Position numbers and translations under genes: made by a program
The notes under the pieces: model-generated
Database searches by the model: none
The model's input: only the letters and a program-made list of their open reading frames with translations
Told to the model about the DNA's origin: nothing
Assembly (NCBI GenBank): GCA_964017235.1
Contig: OZ024936.1
Location: 88,634,537-88,698,536 of the forward strand
DNA: 64,000 bases
Direction: 5' to 3'
Origin: Sabellastarte sp. h YS-2021
Taxonomy: Eukaryota; Annelida; Polychaeta; Sabellida; Sabellidae
Shown here: positions 23,001 through 28,810 of the stretch, in pieces
Position numbering within the stretch: the first letter of the stretch is position 1
Layout: each line of letters begins with the position of its first letter

Positions 23001-26000
23001 GAATGGTCTCCCATTCTGTTTTACAATTCTCATATTCTGTAAACGTGTTTTGGTTGTTCGTTCGATTACAGTTCTCTTCTAGTTGTAGTAGCATGTTCCA
23101 TATTTCTTTCTCTCTCTTATTTCTGGATTTTGCTTTTTCACTAGAGTAAATCATAGTAGTTGTTCTAATTTTACATTTAATAAAGTCCCAAAGCACTCTT
23201 TTATTATTAAATTGGTTATTAGATAAAGCTTCGACAATGGTTTCTTTAACTATTTTTATATAATCCTTGTCTTTTAATAAACTGTTATTAAATTTCCAGT
23301 AACCTCTACCTCTTTTCTGGCCTTCTAATAATTTTATATTGAGGTTAATTAGGCTGTGGTCTGTACCGAAACCTGGTTTAATTGTTGTATTGTCTATTTC
23401 AGACTCTAAAGAGACTGATACTAAAAGTAATCCAACCTACTTTGAACTATTCCTCCACGACCTTTTCCTCTCCATGTGAATTGGCGTTTGTCTTGATTTC
23501 TCAATCTCCATATATCGACTAATAAAAATTCTTCCATAAACTGTATAAGATTATCTTTATACGATGAAGTCTGAGGACTTATCCCTCCTCTTTTATCAAG
23601 TTCAGAGTCTAAGTAGGTGTTAAAATCACCACCAATTATCAAAGGTTTATCAGTAAAATTTTCAAGAATTATTCTTAAATTTTCTAAAAAATTATTTTGT
23701 AGAGTTGTATTGTCCTTAGTTGGTGCATAAATGTTTACTACAATTACATCTCTATTGCACAGTTCGGTATGTACTAGTAAAATTCTACCTTCTTTGTCAG
23801 TCTCAATTGCTTTAATTGGTACTTGTTCATTCATATATTTAGGAATTAAAAGAGCAACACCCCTACCACTGCTAGAACCATGTGAGAAATAAATTTTCCC
23901 TTCGTATTCTTTTTCCCATAATTCTTCAATTGACGCATCTGAATGCGTTTCTTGTAACATTATCAGACCTCTTTTTTGATCATTTAACCATTTAAAGAGT
24001 GTGTTTCTTTTTTGTTTACTTCGCAATCCTCTACAATTAAGGGAGCATATATCCAAATTGGTCTTCATGGGTGTAACCTATCAAATATATATTTAACAAC
24101 ATCCAAACTTCTTGTTACAGCTATGATTTTTCTTAACTGTATTTTGCCCATGTTGTGGTCTAATAAGTTGCTATGTATAACAGATACGAGGCTAAAACAA
24201 ATAATTAAACATACTTTCATTACTATTGAAATACAAATAGTAGATGCACCACTGTCTCATTTCGAATGAGAAACTTGAATCAATAATAAAAATTGCTGTT
24301 TAGCACTTGTAAAGTCCATCAGTTTAACTAATATATGGACCAACCTTAACTATTTAATTTGCACAGATTATTTTAAAGTAAATCGATCAAACGAGTACAT
24401 TTTTTCCTACTTCCTACATACCTGTTTACTATAAAGATTTCTAAGTACGTGACTAACATGTTAACTCTAATTCTGAAACTTTTTCTGCTCAGTTGGAGCC
24501 GTAACAATATGACAACAAATATAGTATGTAAATAACCGTTACGTGCCTTATTAGTGGCAAATTCTTTGCAAGTACATGCTAGAATATGGAACCTACTTAG
24601 ACATAGGTTATTACTAATCTGTGCGTTGCTGAAAATTATATTTTAAACTAGTATACACAACTACACTTTTACTAAAATTCTACCATTTCAATTACTCTAA
24701 TGTATTGGACTAACATTCTGAAATTTTTGCTAGTCAGTTGGAACCGTAACAATATGGCTATATACATACGATGTGAATAAGCATTTGCAGTACCTTATTA
24801 GTGGCATATTCTTTGCAAATTCATGCATATAAGAATATAGTACCTGCAAGGACATAATGTTTTACTAATTTGTGAGTTACTGAATCATATATTTTAAACT
24901 GGTATACACGACTACAGTTTTACTAAAATTCTACTGTTTAAATTACTTTAATGTATTAGAGTAATACAATGTGAGTAGTGAGTTAATATCAAACTTTATT
25001 GACGTTTCTGACGTGATATGACGTCATATGACTACAGTCCCCCAGAATAATGATCCTTCAGTAGCGAAAGGGTTAATATTGTCGATTCTGTGCTTGTGAT
25101 GACAGTTTATAACTTTTAACCAGTCAGTGGCTTGTTCTATACAGATGGACGGTCATATTCCACCCCAATGAGAAGGAGCAGGATGAGACAAAGGTGACCA
25201 TTGGTCACGAGACAAACGCTGCCAACACCAATGAGGACACGAGTTCAATCTTTGTGATGAACAATTATTTTGGGCTGGGCATCGACGCGGACCTGGCGCT
25301 AGACTTTCACAATGCACGCGAGGAGAACCCAGACAAGTTCAACAGCAGGTGGGTGCACAGGAGTGAATCAGTAGAGCCAAATGATGAAGACTTTCAGTTA
25401 TTGTTTAATATGTCTTTTATTATTCTGATTAGAGCTTGTCATGTTTTGGGTGGTTATAGCAAATCATAGCGTGGTATTCAAAAGATACTACTAAATTCCA
25501 GGAATAGAATTAAAAAAAAAAAAAAAAAAAAAACCTATTTAAAAAATAGTAAACAGTGTTTATGTATTTTAATGGCCTTTGTTTTTACAGTTTCATTTTT
25601 ACCATTATCGCTGTACCAGCTGTGGGACACTTCTTTTTTGGCATTAGCAAAACCTTTGTTCAGTTTTGTATCTTTTCTCTCTTTCTGCAGGTTGCACAAC
25701 AAAAGTGTGTATTTGAAAATGGGCATTCGTAAAATGTTAAAAAACCGCACCTGTAAAGATTTGCACCGACTAATCAAGCTTGAGGTTGACGGGAAACACG
25801 TAGAACTGCCCCAGGTGGAGGGTATCATAGTGCTCAATATTCTAAGGTAAGTTTTACATAGTACTTGATATTCTAAGGTAAGTTTTACAAGGTGCCCAGT
25901 ACAAAGTACGTCTTGTATTACTGTACATATTGCTTAATATTCTAAGTTTTACATTGTGTTCACTCTTCTGAGGTCAGTTTTACATAATGGCTAAATATTG

Positions 26001-28586
26001 TGAGATATATTCTACAAGGTGCTCAATATAAGGTATGCTTTACATATTGCTGAATATTCTTAAGGGATATTTATATTGTGTTCAAAATTCTAAGTTATAG
26101 TTTATAAAATGCTCAATATGCCATGTGTATTTGTTGTGCGTAGTAATCAATATTGTGACACATGTTCAATATTGGCTTCTCAGGCACCAACTGTGGTGAA
26201 AAATTTAATCATTACAAATATTGAACAAGGTTTATTATTGCATCGTATAAGTACTTTTCAGCTTAATATATGAGGTAAGTCACTAGTATTATGTGTTTCT
26301 TAAATTTTACCCATAAGAACTTGTTTTCAAATTGGTTTTTTGCTGTTCACAGTTGGGGTTCGGGCACCAACCCTTGGGGTCCTGAAAAAGAAGATCAGTT
26401 TGCACGGCCAACGCATTACGATGGGATGTTGGAAGTGGTGGGCATGACGGGAGTAGTTCACATGGGACAGATATCCAGTGGAATGCGGAGTGCTATACGC
26501 ATCGCACAGGGCGGCCATGTACGTAGATTCAATTTGAAAGGAAAAAAATGGATGTAAACGTTCTGAATTTTAATATCAGCGCTACAAGTTTTAATATTCC
26601 AGTCATTTACCAAGGGCAGTGTATTCAAAATAATTGCTGTAGTTTATTAGTATTTTGTAGTAGTGGTGGCATTGTTTACAGAAATCAAAACTGGTTACCA
26701 GGGCTATGAAACAAAACAAGATCCGGTATTCCGTGTGCTTGTTCTGTGCAGTGAAAATTAATAACAGGCGGTCATGACTCATAGCTTGCAAATGGAAATG
26801 GCTTTTGTGAGATATTATTAAGTATGTCAAATAGAGTGTCCTCTGACTTGAAAAACACAGGTTGACTAAAAACCAAGTAAGATGGTTTTGAAATGGTCAG
26901 CAGTCATGCTATTTCAAAACCTGACATAAGTTTGCAAATGGCCAGTGGTTTTAGAACTGCAAGTAGCACGTAAAGACGTGTAGATCAGGAGATCGCCAGT
27001 GCATAACTGTTCCGATTCCGGGACTCTGTGTTTTAGTGTACCCAATGAAACGTAGGCAATTCCTCTCAATGAAATTACAATAAAAGTCCCCAAATGCATA
27101 AAAAATATGGGATAAAAGTATGCATTATCTGTTTTTAGCTGCGTATCACCATGTTGCAAGATCTGGCTGTACAAGTGGATGGGGAACCATGGATACAACC
27201 AGCCGGACAAGTGGTTGTCTTGAGGTCTGCACTAAAGGTCAGATTTTCCTCATTTCAGTCATGTCATATTTGTGTATTTCATTGAAAAAAATAGCATTAC
27301 CTTATCCAAAGTAAATACCAAGCAAAGAGTGGCCTCTACCATTTTATAGTGATATATACTATTATATAGTGGGTAATATATACTGTATTTTGTTGAACTT
27401 TAGTCACTTTATCTAGTCCTCCGTAAAACCAAGAGAAAAGGTGGTAGGTAACTTTATTTAAGCAACACCATTTTAAATAAGAAAGAGTTACGGTCGTTTA
27501 TTGCATATAAGAAGCCTTATCTTATGGGAGATGCATAGGAAAACGAGATGGCAGCAAATGTTATTGAAGCACCATTAAACATTAGAATAACAAAAATGAT
27601 ACACTTGAGGAGATAGAGATGATTCCAATGCAAAAGAAGAGAAGTAACTGCAATGTACGCAATATCCTCCTTCACAAAAAAGCTCAAAACTTGCCTGTTT
27701 TGCAAAAGCCTATCTACCAAAGACAACCTGCCATACCTTTGTCTTCTCTGGTGTAACCTGCCTATGTCAGTGGACCTGTGACTATTCAATACGTTTATGT
27801 ATAGTTGTGCCTTAGAGTCTGTGAAATGATGGAGATGAAGTGCTAAAAAGTCCATATTAGATAAGTGCTAAAAAGTCCATATTAGATAAGATTAGTTTTT
27901 CACCCACGTTATTTGAGGATATGAACCGTATTTACATAGTTTTTCCCAAGTGCCTCGTTCACTTAGTTCCGCTCAAGTTCTTCAACAAAGTCAGCATATT
28001 GATACTAGCTTAGCTGATGAAAAAAAAAAAAATTTAAAATCCAAACTATAACCTCTAATGTCTCCTCAGTAGGTTAGCAGGTTTGGCATCTAATCGCAGG
28101 CTGTCACCTCTGTGTGAATTCAAATCCCACAAGTAGCAATGCTGTGGGCTAGTATCATGACCCTGGCTGTTGAACAGGATGTAAACCCCAACTTTGACCT
28201 TTAACTTTGATGACCTTTATTGTCGTATGCTCCTTTGTATTCATTTAGGACCTTGATGTTCATGTGAAATTCATTCCCAAAACGGCTGATATCAAATTGC
28301 TCAAAGCAGATGTCCTTCCATAAAGTGTCACATCTTTGTTTACAAAGGATATACTTGAATATGACTTCCAACATTGAAAGTTTGGATAAGCTAGTTTTAT
28401 ATAAGATGAAACTGCCAATTTATCATAAAAATATTGTTTGGTTTTTTCTTCTTTTAGGCAACCATGCTCAAAAAATCTAAAAATAAAATCAAAAGGAGGA
28501 ACACCGAACCCAATATCTACTTCCCAAACGAGCCCAGTGTGAGTCCACAGAGTCCCAGTGGTGAGGGGGAGGGCGGGCCGCTATAA
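1937..28586 (+). CDS. Diacylglycerol kinase, theta type, C-terminal half (7 exons, 5' partial)
   Basis: Spliced gene; coding exons are 1937-2085, 15415-15523, 25145-25348, 25691-25846, 26353-26518, 27139-27237 and 28458-28586, and all phases join. The enzyme phosphorylates diacylglycerol with ATP to phosphatidic acid, at membranes, ending DAG signalling. Visible are the second part of the catalytic domain (nucleotide-binding [27 protein letters not shown]) and the accessory domain ([62 protein letters not shown]). The tail, with [10 protein letters not shown], resembles the end of vertebrate DGK theta. The C1, PH-like and early catalytic exons must lie left of the window. The large first intron (13.3 kb) and the second (9.6 kb) are filled with mobile DNA. 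The theta assignment rests on the tail and the compact accessory domain; another type is less likely. Confidence 0.9.
2354..2477. repeat. Snapback with perfect 18-bp inverted ends
   Basis: GACGTCCTGTGTTTCCAC at 2354-2371 is the exact reverse complement of 2460-2477, with an 88-bp loop. It sits immediately inside the left TIR. It may be a tiny MITE or a structured subterminal region of the 10.8-kb element. Confidence 0.75.
2478..3640. repeat. Tandem array of GTCCGT-rich units, about 165-190 bp, 6 copies
   Basis: GGTTCCTTTCGAAATTGGTG and variants recur near 2640, 2810, 2995, 3222, 3385 and 3548, each followed by a pyrimidine-rich GTCCGTTTGTC stretch and TTTCCGGACTCTAAC. A hairpin-forming phrase (GGCGGGTTG...CAACCCGCC) opens the array at 2485 and recurs at 3067. 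Reading frames across it on both strands (runs of DGQ/NGQ on the - strand) are by-products of the repeat. The helicase gene starts directly after it. Confidence 0.85.
4195..4342 (+). repeat. DIRS left inverted terminal repeat (148 bp)
   Basis: Exact reverse complement of 10309-10456, including a run of seven A. Terminal extensions outside the repeat differ between ends (4181-4194 and 10457-10500), as in DIRS-1. Contains TCACGTGA (about 4303), a palindromic E-box that could be regulatory. Confidence 0.95.
4568..6693 (+). CDS. DIRS gag-like ORF with RG-rich tail in the -1 frame
   Basis: ATG at 4568 (AAAATGTCG) is the first good start; the open frame extends 18 codons further up without an ATG. 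The N-terminus is Cys/His-rich ([17 protein letters not shown], later CEIC), typical of DIRS ORF1. A long Ser/Pro/charged region follows, then a conserved helical segment to about 6435 (TALTCLSK-like, [14 protein letters not shown]). The basic tail expected of such proteins ([33 protein letters not shown]) is read at 6442-6693, in the frame one base back from the start frame, and ends at TGA 6693. A one-base change near the TTTTGGGG run at 6440, or ribosomal slippage, would link them. The start frame instead runs on into RT. Confidence 0.8.
6500..8728 (+). pseudogene. DIRS reverse transcriptase-RNase H ORF with internal TAA
   Basis: RT of the DIRS type: [29 protein letters not shown] (about 7090-7130), [13 protein letters not shown] and the catalytic YLDDWL (about 7298). 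RNase H follows: [14 protein letters not shown] (about 7790), [24 protein letters not shown] and [16 protein letters not shown]. The frame then meets TAA at 8258-8260, just after the conserved [12 protein letters not shown], and remains open in the same frame to 8728 with [17 protein letters not shown] and [11 protein letters not shown], which belong to the same protein in this family. The TAA therefore looks like a single substitution in a tyrosine codon. The upstream border with gag is not sharp because the frame is continuous from 4568. No methyltransferase domain is recognised. Confidence 0.85.
6769..9756 (+). CDS. DIRS tyrosine recombinase ORF
   Basis: The recognisable protein starts near 8560 ([19 protein letters not shown]) and includes the core-binding region ([11 protein letters not shown]) and the catalytic domain: Arg in [12 protein letters not shown] (about 9033), HxxR in [13 protein letters not shown] (about 9440), His/Trp in [16 protein letters not shown] with the tyrosine near 9550. 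It would catalyse integration of the circular DNA intermediate. The frame is open from 6769, overlapping the whole RT/RNase H region in a different frame, but the first 590 codons do not look like a protein. The real start is probably near 8300-8500. A run of ten G at about 9668-9678 lies in the C-terminal tail. Confidence 0.88.
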   Translation: MFSKRVKHYHQWLRSAIPFKAKLDQISSDSVRVQGPTKRPSLGYLYPVPPVKERYRKGRQCKISRVLQSPVPSTQASPKVEASHRLKQAQHFSTRRSVHQDLPDSRGVGSVDRPVGRLPAYPHPPKLKEIPKVLLQGSGVPVHLPPVRTSHSPPGLYHDRKGGETNGPLKRTQNSPIPGRLADQVPVSGGSPSEHSGSSRTDSVLGVDNKSGKIRTETYTGVLVRGLRIPPRFSPCKTHSREMAQTSGFDPTTQVKTCFDCKMFDVSNWVASLNGENGPGGTPSHEALSVSPQGALEISSVAGQPPSLDRSHCSPPRLVAKSLQCDERCRPSSQRPQYPTLYRRLKRRLGRSLRPKFYQGSVVRSGKKASHKCPRIEGGLPGPSRLQGPVPESNSVGCDGQLNSGSLHQQTRRNTLGRDVCSPVEDHDLVPSLSHNIESQAHSRVPECDGRPAIQVQPSAVNRMVSAPTGLQTDLPEVVHTSCRLICHSPEPQTPSISVSYPRPKGLGHRCSEHKLDQPHSICVPSYGSPSQGDPKDQAMPVPDHRNSPRLARDALVLGPSAALNRDPTATPSVNNPTQTVPQAGVPQQPPAPEPPRLVSRSGQLQEQGFSVEVAERIAAPQRSSTRTIYKSKWALFEKWCRENSVDFSTPSVKQISDFFMYLYQDLNRRPSTIDGYRTAIVDTLGPTAQHIAHNADLHRLLSSFHRDRPKSSRNLPKWNLSVVLNELTKAPFEPMKDTDLKHLTLKTVFLLALASGKRRSEIHAWVANKVSNLGQWEKVALFPSDDFIAKNQLAREGSQSVSPVTIPALTTIVDRQFKEDRTLCPVRALRFYLDRTKDLRGSRSLLFISFKKGHTSDIRPATLSSWLKQTILLCYKQADQQALDLVQVKAHDIRAFAASKAFYGGVSVDQIMQACHWKAHNTFTNFYLKDLTWSDTDNNLYLGPVVAAQQVLDPSPQTSCPRKEKRGGGHIRYNQVFRSLSQDLGIPLPSRCYG
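10145..10250 (+). repeat. DIRS internal complementary region (copy of joined termini)
   Basis: 10145-10188 is the reverse complement of the left end (from the TTTT at 4177 inward), and 10189-10250 is the reverse complement of the right end (10439-10500). The two copies abut, so this region records the left-right junction of a circular form, including the terminal extensions that differ between the two ends. In DIRS models this region templates the ends during circularisation. Confidence 0.92.
10309..10456 (-). repeat. DIRS right inverted terminal repeat (148 bp)
   Basis: Perfect inverted copy of 4195-4342. The right terminal extension (GTAGCTTATAAAAGCTAC and an AT-rich stretch) lies between it and the helicase sequence resuming at 10504. 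Confidence 0.95.
12329..13018 (+). other. 3' non-coding part of the 10.8-kb element
   Basis: AT-rich, no sustained reading frame after the endonuclease stop. The last 60 bp before the right TIR carry CAACCCGCCTTTTGGGG, which can pair with the GGCGGGTTG hairpin phrases in the left array (about 2485 and 3067). Confidence 0.6.
13080..13941. other. DGK intron sequence, nothing recognised
   Basis: AT-rich single-copy-looking DNA in the intron between the first and second DGK exons of the window. I see no exon, tandem repeat or structured element. Confidence 0.6.
13942..14031. repeat. 90-bp palindromic MITE
   Basis: GTAATGTATGTGTATTATTA at the left end is matched by its reverse complement at the right end (24-bp arms, TAATAATACACATACATTAC). 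The loop contains ATAGTCTCTCACAGTCTCCA. A diverged half copy in the opposite sense lies at 14643-14712 (GTAATGTATGTATTTTATTA ... GGAGACTGTGAGAGA). Confidence 0.8.
14102..14250. repeat. Dispersed repeat, copy 1 of 2
   Basis: About 150 bp (AGGTCGCCAGTGCAAAACCG, GACTCCGCGTTTTAGT, ATAAAAGTGGTCAAATGCAC) that recurs at 26978-27122 with roughly 80 percent identity by eye. Family unknown. The copy at 27 kb ends about 15 bp before a DGK exon. Confidence 0.75.
14251..14797. other. DGK intron sequence with MITE half copy
   Basis: No exon seen. 14643-14712 is a partial, inverted relative of the 90-bp MITE at 13942. The rest is unremarkable AT-rich intron. Confidence 0.55.
14810..15251 (+). mobile_element. 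tRNA-derived SINE with a MITE in its tail
   Basis: The SINE body is about 14810-15042: a tRNA-like head with A box (GTGGCAGAGTGGCAACACTC) and B box (GGGGTTCAGTTCCCAGC), a conserved middle (AGTGGGAAAGCTGGTAGTTG, GTACTGGTTTCC) and the tail GACGTAAAACCCCAAATAAT. The tail is interrupted by a MITE (15043-15238). The target duplication TTCAAATCTGAT flanks the pair: 14798-14809 and 15240-15251. Same family as 60108-60343. Confidence 0.88.
15043..15238. mobile_element. TA-target MITE, TIR CCGTAAATTTCCAAAATA
   Basis: Left end TACCGTAAATTTCCAAAATA and right end TATTTTGGAAAAATACGGTA are imperfect inverted repeats flanked by TA. The interior has five copies of a GCCTGGTTCA-type phrase. It lies within the A-rich tail of the SINE. 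Same end logic (TA + CCGTAA) as the element at 43573-44014. Confidence 0.75.
15415..15523 (+). CDS. DGK exon: [15 protein letters not shown]
   Basis: Acceptor TTTTTAACAG before 15415; donor CAG|GTTGGT after 15523 (a weak donor). Phase 1 in and phase 2 out. Encodes [15 protein letters not shown], then [21 protein letters not shown], the end of the catalytic domain. Confidence 0.93.
15524..16689. other. DGK intron with SINE and dispersed-repeat fragments
   Basis: 16005-16190 is a diverged, 3'-shortened copy of the tRNA-derived SINE (GTGGTGGAGTGGTAACAGAC, GAGTTCAAATCCCGGCC, AGGTAGTTGC). 16300-16450 belongs to a dispersed repeat (CCTTTGGCCAGGTCCTACCC, then direct TGACATCA repeats) related to 56640-57030 and 63510-63760. 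No exon seen. Confidence 0.65.
17002..17698 (-). pseudogene. LINE ORF2 C-terminal fragment with Zn knuckle
   Basis: Open from the edge of the inserted element to TAG/TAA at 17002. Begins [16 protein letters not shown] and includes the zinc-binding [17 protein letters not shown] with downstream NFWREVSTW, the tail of L1/Tx1-like ORF2. It is cut from the RT part by the 17701-20930 insertion. Confidence 0.85.
17890..19760. repeat. Tandem array, about 350-bp unit, 5 copies
   Basis: AACTTGGAAATGGTAAGTCT and relatives recur near 18135, 18487, 18837, 19189 and 19540; between them CCCAATATTTGGACTTTTTG and AACTATGTGACTGATAGAGC recur with the same period. Copies are diverged and degrade toward the right. 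Confidence 0.85.
20496..20733. repeat. Two direct copies of a 103-bp segment
   Basis: AAATAATATTTTATTTGTGA at 20496 and again at 20631, both running through ATCATCAATCATTTAAATAC. Nearly identical, offset about 135 bp, inside the TIR element. Confidence 0.85.
20956..23420 (-). pseudogene. LINE reverse transcriptase part
   Basis: Long open frame on the - strand ending in TAG at 20956. RT motifs in order: [41 protein letters not shown] (about 22440), [15 protein letters not shown] (about 22230), [14 protein letters not shown] (about 22080), [13 protein letters not shown] (about 21945) and [11 protein letters not shown]. The catalytic DD is present. The linker between endonuclease and RT (23197-23420) is open in the RT frame, starting [18 protein letters not shown]. 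One base is missing relative to the endonuclease frame, so the two domains are out of register. Confidence 0.88.
23421..24068 (-). pseudogene. LINE endonuclease domain
   Basis: Starts with ATG at 24068 ([19 protein letters not shown]) and carries [35 protein letters not shown] and [11 protein letters not shown], the apurinic-type endonuclease of L1-like ORF2 that nicks target DNA. It ends at a TAG formed by a one-base loss in the phrase TACTTTTAGTA; the next frame continues into the RT linker. Confidence 0.88.
24069..25144. repeat. Intron with a two-copy 250-bp tandem duplication
   Basis: 24458-24710 and 24711-24965 are diverged direct copies (AGTTGGAGCCGTAACAATAT versus AGTTGGAACCGTAACAATAT; ACCTTATTAGTGGCA; TACTAAAATTCTAC). 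The rest is AT-rich intron with no exon until the acceptor before 25145. Confidence 0.75.
25145..25348 (+). CDS. DGK exon: accessory domain start
   Basis: Acceptor TTCTATACAG; donor AGCAG|GTGGGT. Reads [37 protein letters not shown] and [16 protein letters not shown], the highly conserved opening of the DGK accessory domain. Confidence 0.95.
25691..25846 (+). CDS. DGK exon: accessory domain middle
   Basis: Acceptor CTTTCTGCAG; donor CTAAG|GTAAGT. Encodes [36 protein letters not shown] and [10 protein letters not shown]. The last 16 bases of the exon and its donor are repeated downstream in the intron. Confidence 0.95.
25831..26075 (+). repeat. Degenerate repeats of a splice donor, about 30-35-bp unit
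   Basis: The end of the exon plus donor (CTCAATATTCTAAGGTAAGT) is repeated as TTGATATTCTAAGGTAAGTT 30 bp later, and in weaker form near 25935 (CTTAATATTCTAAGTTTTAC), 25965 (TTCTGAGGTCAGTTTTAC), 26020 (GTGCTCAATATAAGGTATGC) and 26050. Use of the second donor would add an in-frame TAA immediately after the first, so it is unlikely to yield the normal enzyme. Confidence 0.8.
26353..26518 (+). CDS. DGK exon: WGSGTNPWG to IRIAQGGH
   Basis: Acceptor GTTCACAG; donor CCAT|GTACGT. Encodes [35 protein letters not shown] and [15 protein letters not shown]. It ends in phase 0 and joins LRITML of the next exon. Confidence 0.94.
26519..27138. other. DGK intron; dispersed repeat reaches the acceptor
   Basis: 26978-27122 is the second copy of the repeat at 14102-14250 (GAGATCGCCAGTGCATAACT, CTCTGTGTTTTAGTG, ATAAAAGTCCCCAAATGCAT). 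It ends about 15 bp before the AG at 27137-27138, so the branch-point region of this intron is probably inside the repeat. Nothing else recognised. Confidence 0.65.
27139..27237 (+). CDS. DGK exon: [13 protein letters not shown]
   Basis: Acceptor CTGTTTTTAG; donor CTAAAG|GTCAGA. 99 bp, phase 0 at both ends. Encodes [18 protein letters not shown] and [15 protein letters not shown], the last conserved block of the accessory domain. Confidence 0.93.
27238..28457. other. Last DGK intron with degraded repeats
   Basis: 27600-27860 includes a 3' tail phrase (GTGCCTTAGAGTCTGTG, AAGTGCTAAAAAGTCC), similar to tails at 42086, 48090 and 58700. 27851-27882 has a short direct duplication (GTGCTAAAAAGTCCATATTA). 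28075-28145 is a degraded tRNA-like head (GAATTCAAATCCC B box). No exon. Confidence 0.55.
28458..28586 (+). CDS. DGK terminal exon
   Basis: Acceptor TTCTTCTTTTAG; stop TAA at 28584-28586. Encodes [37 protein letters not shown] and EGGPL. The basic ATMLKKSK stretch resembles the C-terminal tail of DGK theta. Confidence 0.93.
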   Translation, partial: ATMLKKSKNKIKRRNTEPNIYFPNEPSVSPQSPSGEGEGGPL

Positions 28587-28810
28587 CAGGAAGTAAGTAC
28601 AAACAGGTTGCATGAAGTGGGTAGATGTAAACAGGGAGTTTTTAAATGTAACAGGATGTGAGTAGAAACAGGAAGTGGGCTAATGTAAACAGGAAGTGAG
28701 TAGATGTGAACAGGAAGTGACTTTGATTTAGCAGGAAGTGAAGTAGAAACAGGAAGTCACTGATGGAAACAGAAACTTAATAGAAGTAAACAGAAGTGAG
28801 TAGACACAGA
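28586..28810 (+). repeat. Degenerate 20-bp array AACAGGAAGTGAGTAGATGT after the stop codon
   Basis: About ten imperfect copies start at the stop codon itself (TATAACAGGAAGTAAGTAC). CAGGAAGTG matches an ETS-factor core, and GAAGTAAGT/GAAGTGAGT resembles a 5' splice site; which, if either, matters is unknown. It lies in the 3' UTR or, if these donors are used, at an alternative last exon border. Confidence 0.75.

Larger units (their letters stand above)
16690..24068 (-). mobile_element. L1/Tx1-like LINE, broken copy
   Basis: Reads right to left: AP-type endonuclease (24068-23421), reverse transcriptase (23430-20956), a 3.2-kb foreign insertion (17701-20930), the C-terminal Zn knuckle part (about 17700-17002), a 3' UTR and a poly(A) seen as a T run at 16690-16706. 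It starts almost at the ORF2 initiator, so ORF1 and the 5' UTR are missing, as in usual 5' truncation. The clade is suggested by [15 protein letters not shown] and the [12 protein letters not shown] motif. I found no convincing target-site duplication. It lies in the DGK intron in antisense. Confidence 0.88.
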
